Assembly (NCBI RefSeq): GCF_901709675.1
Contig: NC_051087.1
Location: forward strand, 6,031,001-6,095,000
Origin: Syngnathus acus
Taxonomy: Eukaryota; Chordata; Actinopteri; Syngnathiformes; Syngnathidae
Length of the DNA stretch: 64,000 bases
Reading direction: 5' to 3'
Within the stretch, counting starts at the first letter, position 1. Each line of letters starts with the position of its first letter. Of this stretch, positions 47,698 to 59,800 are shown one piece after another. Both the position numbers and the translations under genes were made by a program. The notes under the pieces were generated by a model. That model did no database searches. It saw only the letters and a list, made by a program, of their open reading frames with translations, and had not been told where the DNA came from.

Positions 47698-50600
47698 AGC
47701 GTACACAAAAGGATCTACATACATAGCAAGCCCCACACTTAGATGCTGCCTTTTATTTGTTGTCTACAAGGCTCTCTGCTTTAGTGTGTAGGTCTGCATT
47801 CAGCTTGTGTGCCTTACAGCATTAAATTAATGGCTGTCTGGGGGTTGAACAATATCGCTAAACAAAAGACAACCTTCCTCATAGTCGACCGGGAATCAAA
47901 ATAGTTTAGCTGGCTCGGGACTGGCATTCTCCTCCTACACAAATGACTCTTTAGTGCATTAAGTGTCGGTTTGCATTCAGCTGAAAGAAATAGATTTTGA
48001 ATTGATCTGAAACAGTTGGAAGCCAGCTAAATAACGTGGTGTCAGATGGTGTCAACTTAAAGTAAATGAGACTCATATGAGGTTGTGTACGTTTGCTGAC
48101 CCTGCCAGAACGCCGATTTCAAGTGGGAGTTTAAAAGCCGTCAAGAGACGATTTTCATTATTGCCTTTCTACTATCAACTTTATTTGGCTGGAACGAATC
48201 GTGAGATTGTTTCTCACTCGTCTTTAGGCTAATTTACTGACAGCGAGTTTAAAGAAAAACACACATTTCCCAAAGGAATGAACAGTTGGGAAAAGAACTG
48301 GCAGAAAATAACAAACGTGACAGGACAGATTTCCTATCATAGCTATCGCAAGCGTACAAGCGGCCCAATGATTTGGCAATCACCAAATTGAGTGTTCAGG
48401 AGCTTAGCTACATTTTATAAATCATATTTTAAAGGATCCATCTTCTTCAGAACAAATATTGACCATTAGAATTCTAGTCCTGTAATTTGTAACTTCCATT
48501 AAGGAACAAGAAAGGAAAAATAGTGCACTCAGTTGGACAGTACATACAAAAAGGTTATTTTAGTAGTTATGCAAAGGCATAAAAATAGCTTGAGGGTTGA
48601 ATCGTGCGGTGCATTTGCACTCCAGGACCATCAGCACATAAAGAGACTATTTTTGAAAAAGATGAAGAAAACAAGTCTATTTTTCAAGCCGTCTATTATG
48701 AATGACTGGCTCTTCCATAAACTGTACACCTGCACTCTCTTCTTCTGAACCAAGTGCTCTGTAAATCAGCCAGTAAAAGGGGGCGCTTTCCAATACCCCC
48801 CCTCCTGCACTCCCACACGACCACCCTACACACACACACATACGCACCCCATCCACCGTCTGTCTTCCTTTTGATTGATCTCTTAGTTCCCCCCGAGTGT
48901 GTTCATTTCTTTTCATTGCTCTCCATCTGGATATCAGGAGCCATCTTTTAAAAACCAGTTTTTTTTTAATGACATTGAAGATTTATTTTTTTTAATACAG
49001 CTTAACGGTGTCTTTAAATATAATAAATGGCTCCTAACAATCCACCCACGCCCTCCTTCTGTTTTTCGGCTGTTGTTTAAGTCGGCCACACTGCTGTCAT
49101 TTCTCTGATTAGATTAGGGAACAAAAGAACAGGCCTTAAGTGGGAATATGAGTAAGATGCTGTATCTTTCTATTAATTCTTGCTACCGGCAAATCAGAGC
49201 ACATTTCTCATCGGGTATCGGCTTATTAGATCTCGTGTGAGCGTGAAAGACTGCCTATGGTAGAGCTCCAGTCCAAAGTCAATGTTATAGCCCCGGGCTA
49301 AATGTAGCCATCTGTTTTAGACTTGTTAGTGGAAGATAGATAAATCGCAAGATCAAAATGGAGAAAGAAATGCGGTGCGGGTGTGTGGGGCAGACAGAAA
49401 ATAAGTGGGAAGGACTCACGGGATTGTGGGTCGGTGCCTCTGACTGAGAGACAAGAGCGATGCTAGGGAGATGAAATAAGATGATTCGGATAAAACATGA
49501 TGTTTCGATGCAATGTGCGGTTGGGGCAGTAAGAGCGAGAAGCCGCAGAACTATCCCGTGATGGAAAGAAAAAGATAGCGGTAAGTGGGTCTAAGGTTCT
49601 ATTGAGGAAGGGGGATGGAGGTGGCTTAAGTCAGGCCACGCTCAATGAAGAGAGAATGAAAAGCTTTCTACCTGCGGTGTGGAGGTTGCATAAATGTGAG
49701 TGGGCAGGCCTCGGCCTGCAGCGATGTTCCAGATAGCGTTATTGACCTGCGTCTTCCTTAATCTACGCAAGCAGGTATTTATGAGTGCAAGCGGCCATGC
49801 TTTTTCCTCATTCTTCTCAACCCCACTTTGCTATTCAGTGCAGGAGTAGATCAGAGAAGAAAGCTATCGGTGCAAACAGTAAGAAAAAATGCTTAAGAGC
49901 TGAACTGCGAGAAATAGGTCCAGTCAAGCCATTGGAGGCAAAGCTCGAAACATATTAAGATAGTCTGACCAATTTGATACACATACAGCACAATTTGCTG
50001 AAAACTATAGTTACACACACAGTGGACACTTTAAGATTTATTGCTTGAGCAATTCTATGACTATATAATAGTTGAACCATTTGGATTTTGAAGTGCTTTT
50101 TGTTTCCAATGGAAAATTATGGAAAAGGCAATTGTCTTCATTGACTCTTTATTGAGAGTGTAGAATTTTTAGGTAACATTTAATATTCTTACTTGTCAGA
50201 CTACTGTAAAATTAAGTTAACTAATGTTAATATAAAAGGTAAAAATCGTCAGAGTGAACTGTCAAACGATATATTAAATTTTTTCTGTTTGTACGATTGT
50301 CAATTCGTTAGCTAAATTAATTAAAATTCTACACATTGCATACCTATTTACTTCCCGTCAACACGTTCGTCTCTTGCCTAAACCCAGTGATCTTTGAGAA
50401 TTATAACAACAGCTTGGCCCAGTTCACCAGACCAATTTCAAAACATTACAGCAAAGTTGGCACTTAATGGGTCAACGCCGCACCGGCGCAAATCACTTGT
50501 GCATTATTTAAAAGTCTCTGTTCTCTTGTTTTGCAAATACACACAGCGATTATGTAGATAGCCACTCACAGCCCTTAAGGTAAAAAAGGAGGCAAATGAA

Positions 50601-51498
50601 ACCAACCCAAACAAAAAAACACAGCACTCTTATTGAATATCAAATGTGAAATTGTAACACAAACACGTTTTAATCAAAGTCATGCAAATGTACCAGCCAA
50701 ATTAGGGCTCTTGAGAGCTTTCTATGTGGATGAAACAGCAACCTTCAATCGTGCGGATAAAAGAATGCTTGACAAACTGAAATGCTATACCTGGATGTAT
50801 GGACACAAACACATGTGACACACAATATCACACACTGTAAGATTAGAAGCAAGGATAAAGTGTGTTGACACCGATATTGCCTCGCTCACCCACGCACACA
50901 CACTCTCTCACCGGACAGTCGTGTTTTTTTAACGCCTGAATAAAGAAGCGGCTGTGATGCCGTGTTAACATGAAAGCTTTCATGGCTGTTAAAAGAGCCG
51001 GCTTTGATTAGAATGTGATTTGTGTGAGCGTTGGTAATGCCGTGGCCGCTGCTGACGACCACGCTTTTAAATCCAGCAAAGCCGTTGCAAGGTTGCCTTC
51101 TGTCAAAAAATGTTGAATCAAATATTTCACCTCTGCATTTTTTCTTTTCCCCTTGAATCTTGTACCAAATACGGTCGGACTTTCAGGGAATTTAAAGCAC
51201 AGAGCGACATCACTTTCAAGAGTGATCAAACGTCTTATTTGAAATAATTGATGACGCACTTGCTAATTGAATATCAAAAGAGGTTTCTGTTATTCCCATG
51301 TTCACCTTCATACTCGCTGTGAGCGTTATGAAGCAATGTCATTTTTACGCCATCACTGGGGAATGAATGGAAATGAAACATTGTTAATAGATAGAAAACT
51401 AAATTAAAGTAGCACCTCGATTTTAATTCCAAGACCACGTTTGTAACTTGTAACTGCCTCTGAATATTTTGCTCCCAAAATTCGAGTCGGAAAAAAGG

Positions 51499-51706
51499 AC
51501 CATAATTTCCAGACTATAAACTGTACTAGCTAAAATTTGCGGAAAATGAAACGTCCTGGTTTCTATTACTCGTATTACCAAAAAAAAAATCCTTTTACAA
51601 TATCATAAAAATCATGAAAAATCCATAGAGAAGCCACACTGGACTATAAGCCGCAGGGTACCAAGCTTGTGCGAAAAGTAGCGGTTTATAGTTCGGAAAT
51701 TACCGT
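51499..51706. mobile_element. Fold-back MITE-like element, ~208 bases
   Basis: The left end ACCATAATTTCCAGACTATAAA and the complement of the right end, ACGGTAATTTCCGAACTATAAA, form inverted terminal repeats over about 25 bases with a few mismatches. The internal CTATAAGCCGCAGGGTACCAAGC and GCGAAAAGTAGCGG stretches match a repeat type frequent in fish genomes. No clear target duplication was found, so the boundaries are approximate. Confidence 0.55.
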
Positions 51707-52239
51707 ATTTCTTTTATGCAACGGGGACTTGTAATAGACAATGCCCTCTGTCTGGCAGCATCTGGCAAATTCCCCAAATTCCCCCAAATGGTAAACTAGA
51801 CTTGCCCTGGCAGGAAAATTAAGTTGTTACGCTGAGCACACGAAATAGGGGCCTATGTATTTTCTCAGTATCTTGGATGCTTCAGAATTGACATCATCCA
51901 GGGAGAAACATTTCACTTCATTCCAGAAACAATGACATGTTGGCTGCTATTTGAGCAGCCTTGGGCCTTTCTGCAATCACTCCTCTGCACTCAATAGCAC
52001 TTTGTGTTTTGTACCCGCCAAGATAATGACTGCTCACACAATTATTTTAGACAGCTTGAATACGAATGCAGTGCAATGTTTTGTTTGGACAGTTCACTCT
52101 GGGAAGACTACAGCTTATTTGCTTTATATGAGCCATGTGTGAGGCCCTCGGGCAAGTGTGAATCTTGCTTGGAGGAACCTGCACTAGCCTATGGGGAAAG
52201 TATGTTGAGATAGTTTAGCAATGCGTATGTGAAAGTATG

Positions 52240-52400
52240 ATTTAAACAATTTTGGTTCAAATTGACCCAACTTCCTGTCAGCAATGTTTTTGTAGAAAAC
52301 AAATTGAATTGTTTTTTTGCAAAACAACCCGAAGTTGGCTCAAACTGACCCAACTTTCTGAGTCGGTCCAATTTTTAACCCAGCGGTTTTAAGAGCGTAA
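52240..52400. mobile_element. MITE-like repeat with internal GACCCAACTT repeats
   Basis: CAAATTGACCCAACTT (near 52258) and CAAACTGACCCAACTT (near 52340) are internal direct repeats, and the element ends TTTTTAACCCAGCGGTTTTAAGAG. This pattern is common in fish non-autonomous DNA elements. Boundaries are approximate and no target duplication was found. Confidence 0.45.
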
Positions 52401-54917
52401 TACGTAATACTTATGAATGGCGTTACCGCGCACTCAAGTAAAATGGATATCTGAAATGAAAAGTCTCCAGTGGCAACAGTAAGCTGTGACTGATCGGAGG
52501 TAGGGATACGCTTCCAATTAAATTGTTGCTCTAAATGCAGCCAACATTCAGCAGGCTGGTGATTTTCTTTCACAGGCTCACATCTTGCGCAGAAAATCAA
52601 TTTCCAATTTCCAATATCCCGGCGTGAGTCACTTCCACATTTTGAAAGGTCCTCAAGTGAGATTATGAATAGGATGCAGCACAAAAGGCTCACAACGAAT
52701 GATTGGGAGGACTAATAAAAGTAAACAATAAAGGCTTTCTCCATTTTTCATCTGTCTTGTCGTACTGAAGGATTTTTTTTTTTTGCCAGACCGACGGGAT
52801 CACCTAACCAAAATCAATGCCTTGGTGTTACATTCTAACAAATGCATTAACCCAAATATATTTGTCTCCAGCTGGTAGCAATATTTGTTAAACTCGGGTC
52901 ATCATTATGGTCCATATTTTTGATTAGCGGTATTTGTTACACAATAAACTCCTGCTGTTGTGGGTGTCATACTGTGTTAGCGAGGCAGACGCAGCAGGCA
53001 ACCGACTCGGTGCTGTGCCAGACACTGTATAAATTACAAATAACCAGTAAATAATCTGATATATTGTTGCCTGCAGTTGCTGCATCAGATTAAGTGTTTC
53101 CTCAGTTCTGCAGTCGCCGCATTATAAGCAGCAAGGTTAGTACGTTCAAATAAACTTCGTAGCGTAAACAGAAGCTACCTTTCCCCAGGCAGTTCTAAAA
53201 CTATCTTCCATTTGACATGACATCCATATCTGCTTTGGACGGTGTATAAAAAGATTCCCCAGAATTATCTGATAATGCAGAATGGAGAGCAAACAACTGG
53301 AGACAACGGAGGAGGCAGAATGTGTGCATAGCTCAAGAATCGCCATCGGCAATCATACCTTAACAAAGTCGTGCTACGTATCGAATCCTCGCCGAACACT
53401 TAAACCGATTAGAAAGCTTCTTTCAACATTAATGTGGCTGTTCTGATGAAAAGTAAAAATGTCACATTTTTAATGTGAATGGATGTGAATATGTGTAAAA
53501 GTGTCCAATTTGGTGCTGATCCAAATTAGGTCTTGGTGCAGGTCTTCGCTCTTTCATTTAATTTTGTGTTTATTAGCATAATTATCCTAAAACCTTACGA
53601 TTGATTTTCTTAAAACCTTTAGTAAGGTTGAGGAATATGTCAAGGAAGAACGTATAACATTTTGGTCTCCAGAACATTCTGATATCAATATTTTATTTGT
53701 TTTTATTCATCTTACTGAAATGATTATAGTAACGTGCAGAAAATAGTCAAATTTGCCAAAGTGCCGCACTCGAACTTTGCCATTTTAATTGAAGTAAAAT
53801 ATTTTAATGCCCTTGTAGGGTTAAGAATGAAACAATCACTGATCCATTTCAGTCGCTTCCTGTCAACAAGCAGGAACAGAATGCACATTCCACTATCACA
53901 CCAAGTCACTCCACACACACACACAAGACTCCCACACAAATTCACTGACTTGAGCAAATCCTTTCGTTCTTTCATCTTTGGCGAAATTACAACCGTCAAT
54001 CATTATTCCTTATCAGTTAGAGATAATACAATATTCATTCATGCTGCTGAGCAAAACAGACATTGTGAATTATTACACAAGGAAGAGTGAGAAAAAAAAT
54101 AGGTCATTCATTTTTGGTTTTCACCTGCAGATTCGCTACGCAACAAACATTATGCCCGGCATAACTATCTCACTCATTAATCGGTCCAACTCCTCGGCAA
54201 AAGTCTGCCTCGGATACGACAACAGACGTAATTTCTTAATGCCCGGCTGTAATTTTCAAAGTCAATTGCAAAACTGGAGCCAAAGCAACAAAGTGTGATG
54301 TAAGGTTATTGATGCGAATGGGCTGAATCCTCCCAAGCCTTCTCATTAACTCGCCTCTTTCCCTTCTCCTTCCGCCGTTCGATGGCCCGGCTGTGCGCTA
54401 TCTGTCTCTGGTGTATCGAATGGCACACGCACGCCAAGCGCCGTACACGTCAACCCACATCAATGCGCACACACGCGCATGCAAGAAGTCTGTTTGCATA
54501 CCAAAAGCATATTTCATAGCTCAAAGAAATTGAAAGCCTTATTAATTATGCAGACGACACGCACACACATATGGAAAGAAAGAGTGAGGGTGCACTTGTG
54601 TTCCATTCTTCCTCTGCGTCAAAGGAGTCCGAGTGTGAGGATGATTGAGTCGCTCTGCGTCAGGGGGGAGAGCAAATAGTAAATTGTGCAGTGAGAGAGA
54701 AAGAGTGCACTGTCCTTAACCATGCGCACTCATGTTTATGTGTGTGTGTGCGTGTGTTTTGTCTCGCCGGTATAACGCCCTCTCTGTGTCTCCCAAGCCA
54801 CTCAGTGTCACTCACACACACTGAGACTATTGTCAAGACGTTGGCCAATGCGCCCCCAAGGGCATTTGTGTGCCACTCTGTCCGTCACAAAAGGACAAGA
54901 GGGGGCTTCACTTAAGT

Positions 54918-54990
54918 CAGTGGTGTTCAAACTACAATCCTTGGGTCGCTTGTGGCCCATTTTCAACCCACCGGACACATATTCTAAAGT
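54918..54990. repeat. Possible hAT-like element end fragment
   Basis: CAGTGGTGTTCAAACTAC resembles a hAT-type terminus, followed by a GGGTCGCTTGTGGCCCA stretch. No matching right terminus was found, so only a fragment can be claimed. Confidence 0.3.
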
Positions 54991-56782
54991 TCGAAATTAA
55001 ATATATATATCACTTTATGGTACTGTACTAAAACCCAAAACCATGGTTGGTGATGAGCAGTTTTGTGTTTCAATATCTCTAAAATTTCGACACTTTGCCA
55101 AAACATTTAGGAGATTCATAGCTAGCATATAATATCTAGCTATTTGTAGGTTTAACCGATATGGCATTGACAAATCTGCTGGACCAAAGGTTGATTGTAT
55201 GACATTTAAGATGTTTGAATATGGAGGTTTGCTTATTTACAAATTAGAGTGTGTGGTCTTCGCGGGGCTGCACTTCCTCCTATCTGACAGCACATTAGGC
55301 CAAGCTCTATTTAACCTTGTAGCTTGAGTGACGCTGATTCTAAACCAGCGGGATGGATTTCAGTTTGTTGTAGCGCGCCGTCACGTCACCCTTCTCTCGG
55401 TTCAGCCCGTCGAGCATCGGAACGCGACGACTTGATGTCAGAGAGAGTGAGAGAGGACGGCAAAAGATGTAAAGCAAAGACGTGGCCAGATATGATAAAC
55501 GACCCAGGATGCAATGTGAAAAAGACAAGTGTGGCTTGTTGAAGATAAAAAGGACAGGAAATAGGAAGCGTCTATATAGGTGGAGGAGAAAGCATGCAGT
55601 CAGATATCTGATCTCCTTTATTGACTGTCTATTGTTCACAGCAGCACTCCTAATTACTCTCAACAGGGTGCACGTGTGTGTTGTCGTGCATGTGTGCGTA
55701 TGATTGTGTGCTTCCGTGTGTGTATGAGTGACTACATCCTCATCCTCACTTTTACTCTACCATTCACTGGCTCCCCACAGTGATGCCATTGTCCACCCTC
55801 TGGTCAAGCTTTAATGGACATTAGCAGTGCTCCTAACGTGTACACAATTAGGGTCTAATGGTGCACACAACTCGAGGGCAGTCATACATATGTATGGGCG
55901 CCACTCGCACGCACACAAGGTCCCTTGTGCGCCACCATCCTGTTGCCGTCTTTTTCCCCACAATGCTCGTTGTCATGGATATTTATAAGAAAATGACTGT
56001 TATGGGGATGAGCCGTGGAAAGCCATGAGCATCACGAGTGAGCCGTACACAAAAAAAAAAAAACACTGCAACAAAAAGAGCTAATCTGAGTCATGGGCAT
56101 TTGTCCGGTAAGCCTGGCCTCACATCAGACTCTATGCGCTTTTGTTGCTGTTTTGTTTTCAAGCCCCTATACATGGCCCGGGCTGCACAAAGGGATAAAC
56201 ATTTCAAAAGCCAGCGAACAGAGTCAGTGATTTTCGCTGTTTTTCTGTATGTGCGCATGCGTGGATGTGAGCGTTAGAGTGTGCGTGTCTTTGTGGCGGG
56301 GGGGGTCTGGGGGTGCATGTGCAAACCCAGATGGAGGCTGGGATTCGGCAAGTTAGGCCAATGCCAAAATGGACAGCTTGTTGGTAACAAAGCTGTAGTG
56401 GATAGCAATGCGGTAGGCCAGAAGTGATCACCCCCTCCCCCTCACACACACACTTGTACAGTAACTAGCTCGGACCATTATCATTAGTTAAGTGGGCACT
56501 AGCTGCGGTTAAGCTTTAATTGCTCCCAGAAAGAGAAAGCGATCTACAGTCTTTGAGTTTCTGCACTGTACTGCAATGGTGTTTATCAGGGAATGGGTAG
56601 TACCGGTGGTGCCCGCATGAGGGGCCCGCACTGCTGCAGTAGAAAGAGAGCGAAACAGAGAGAGGCAGAGACTGCATCAGGGCGATCAGATGACCTCGCC
56701 GCTGCAGTTAATGTTCTCTGGCACTCAGACACAAGGCTAAGGCTCTCCCTCATACCGCAGGGCTGCTGTACTACAAGCTACC

Positions 56783-56801
56783 AGTGTGTGTGTGTGTGTG
56801 T
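56783..56801. repeat. (GT)n microsatellite
   Basis: About nine GT units, with no associated gene. Confidence 0.85.
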
Positions 56802-59800
56802 CTTAACAAGGGCCCATGTGCCACAGAGTAGGTATAGTAAGTAGCTAACACATTTCTTTCTCTCTTTCTTTCGGTCTTTATTGAGTCTTTCTTTACTTGT
56901 ACCGCATCCCCCCTTCTTTCTCTGCACTTCATGCCCCTCTCTTCCTCCCTCCCAAGCCTCTGCCTCTCCTTAGCTCTCCCCCTCTTCTTCCTCTCTCTGC
57001 AGTGCAGCATGGTGATTATCATTCCTCTCACAGAGTCAGGCCTGATAGTCAGATACTGCTGAGCACCCTTCTACATCACCTGCTCCTAGAGGGAGCAATG
57101 GAGGGAGGCAGACACAGAGAGTGAAGGAGGAGGTCTGCAGAAAGAGAGAGAGAGTGCATGTTTGTGTGTGGAAGCACAGAGAGAACTGTGGATAGGTAGA
57201 CGTTAGGCGAAAGAGTGCCATAGCATAAAAAAGTGACGATCGCAAGAGCTGCAGAGGTGGTCCCACTGCAACAAACTACAAATAAACGTGTGGGTGTGTG
57301 TGTGCACGGGTGCAAAATAAGTGCGCATAATGTGCATGTCTTTCCACTATTCGCATGGCGGCCGAGTGTGTGTTGTGGCAACAACGCGCCTTGGCTCATC
57401 AACATGTGGGAGCGGACAGTTGCTGTTTGTTTAGCATCGTCCTTCATCCCACCAGCTGTTTCAACTTGCTCCAAGTCATCTTCTGCATTTTGCAAATAGC
57501 AAAAAGATACCTTATGGCCAACCCACCAAGCAACACAGTCGCGAAAACGATTTCTTTCCTTCTTTTTACTTTCACTATGTTCTAATCTTTGTTTGTAAGC
57601 ATAATTGCATGAAAACTTCCTTCAGAGTGAGGGCATGGGGCCAAGAGGAGTTCGAACAACATTGTTCCACTTGTCAAACATCGCAACAGCATTTGTCTTC
57701 ATTCATTTTTAAAAAGAAAAATGGTCATAATGCATCATCTAGGTTTTAGGGCCTTTTTTTTTTTTTTTTAATACGGTAGCCCCACATTAGGACATTTTTT
57801 TCATGACATAAGATACATGAGTGGTCATTACAAAAATTTAAAAATAATATTAAACACAAACATGAAAAGTGAAGCTACAAACTCAAAAGTATAGGCACAT
57901 AACCCCACACATCATCCTTGATTAAATAATTAAAACGCAAGCAGATGTTCTATAAAAAATGTAAATGTGAAAAAAACATTTTTTAAAAAATCTTCTGCAA
58001 TTGTGGTACTTGTGAAGTAGTCTGGTATAGTTGATGTCGGGGTAAGTCTCAATGTGTACAAAGTGTACAATTTAGTGTTAACGCTTTGTGCCGTTTCCCT
58101 CATTGATCGAGCGTTTTTCTTCATCTCCTGACCCATTTCTCTACCTGTCCGCTTCACCTCACGCTTACGTGCAGTAAACAACACATCTGTTCTTTGCAGC
58201 CAAACCTCAAGGGAAAACACATTCCATGCCACTCACTGTGCAGACACACACTCATGCACGTCTATATTTAAATTAGCAGTGTAAATATATCACCTTCAAA
58301 TGAATTGTTAACACATCTGTCTCGTTGGCGTGACTTATTGCGAAACGCTTCCTGTCAGCGTATTTCACTCCGTCTCCTTTTAACGTGTTTGATGCATAAC
58401 TTAAACAAAAGCTGCTAGCGGCTTCAAAAGATTCATGTATGCATCTTAAAACTCACAACAAAGCCCGAGTGCACTCAGTCACTCGGAGGTCAAAGGTGAA
58501 TTTGCTCTGTTCCCTTTGGCAAAGTGATAAAACAGAAGAGTAAAGTGAAGATAACAAAGCAGAGTGTTAAGATTTATGAACTACTTTGTGTTCATGAGAT
58601 AAAACAAAGCATGAAAGATATTCATCTTTCGTATATCTCACCAGTTAATTTCACACTTAAGGCACATGTGAGGGAGAAAAAGATAAAATAAGAAGTAGTG
58701 GATCTAATGAAATATTCATGCTGAAATGCTAAGGAGTGCCAGAAGTATGTTAACTAGTTGAATATTTGAGAACACCCAATTTCTCTAGTTTTTATTAGAA
58801 TTCAAGCAGTTTAAATCCATTAATCAAAGCAGCGCCAATGAATACAGTTGAGAAAGTCTCATTTATTTTGAAGACGCTGCAGCGCATACAAATCAGGAAT
58901 GGTAAGAGTGCATTCGTTGTCAAGCTAACAGAGATAAATCCAGTTTGGAGACATTGGGCCCTATTTTTTCCTCTTTGGGAATTTGGCAGATGGGCTATGC
59001 CTTGCTGGGCGTTCCAGCGGACTTTGGACGGTTTCTATTACAAAGTGCACCTGTAGTAGAGTGGATGTCATTGTGTTTCATTCATAAATATATCAGCCAT
59101 CTTTCATTATTTATTGTTGTTTTACTAATAATTTAGTAAGACAGAAATTTCACAAAATGGTCATTCAGATCTTTTTTTTCTAAAAGAGAATTTCTATATG
59201 TTGGCAGCCCCCGCCTTTATAGTAACATTTTTTTCCGCAATTTTTTCTTCAGTAGAGAGTATTTATTCAATTAACCCAATTTTCATTTTTTGCTAATATG
59301 GCTATAACAAGCCACACAATGAATGGGTCTTCCCTCCCTTTAGGGACTGCTAAGCCCCTTCAAAGTATTTGTTAAATCTGGCCTTTAATTGAGTCTTACA
59401 AGATCCCATGTGGATGGTTCTGATCCACTTTTTGCCATGGAAATAATCACATTGAACAAGCAAAGACATGTCCACAAATTGAACTCGATTCTTAAGGACA
59501 GCGAGCAGCGTAATTGGGATGCAAAGTTTCACCCCTCAATCTCTGTTAGGAAAATATCAACTAGGTGACAGGTGAGATTGCAAAGAGGATGTCAGGTGTC
59601 TGCTTGATTGACGGCCGACCCCTGGCTGCTTCTGCGCGAAACTACAAAAGCACCGGCAGAAAAATAACTCGGTAACAAATACAATCGTGAGTTGATAAAA
59701 GAGGTATCCCTTGTGATAGCGACCAACGGCAAGGTAAGATTTGTGTGAGGAAAATGTTGTCATCTATCCTTAAGATGTTGAATGTCTATATTCCTAAAAG

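Larger units (their letters stand above)
30319..48091. repeat. Copy B of the ~17.7 kb near-identical duplicated segment
   Basis: It starts inside the CT microsatellite and ends at the base matching 30218, after which unique sequence continues. The first 800 bases carry at least ten single-base indels relative to copy A (for example in CCCACCCC, CACCAAAA, GCGGGGG and ACACAAAG contexts), while the middle is nearly identical. From the CT tract end to the last shared base it is 17721 bases against 17730 in copy A. Confidence 0.97.
41937..48091 (+). other. Sequence after pcdh7 exon 3, probably intronic (copy B)
   Basis: Equivalent to 24072-30218. A CC/C difference near 42126 shortens a frame that runs longer in copy A, a reminder that small frames here are not genes. 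It holds the composite repeat near 46.1-46.6 kb and CA microsatellites near 44.98, 47.45 and 47.66 kb. Confidence 0.6.

Noticed and set aside
12430-48091. A genuine recent tandem duplication of pcdh7
   Set aside because: The gap sits exactly at the copy boundary, flanks behave like two overlapping contigs, and differences are almost only homopolymer indels at contig ends. Not formally excluded without reads.
42150-48091. A distinct gene suggested by frames that differ between copies
   Set aside because: The differences come from single-base indels, for example CC/C near 42126, and the frames have no domain in either copy.
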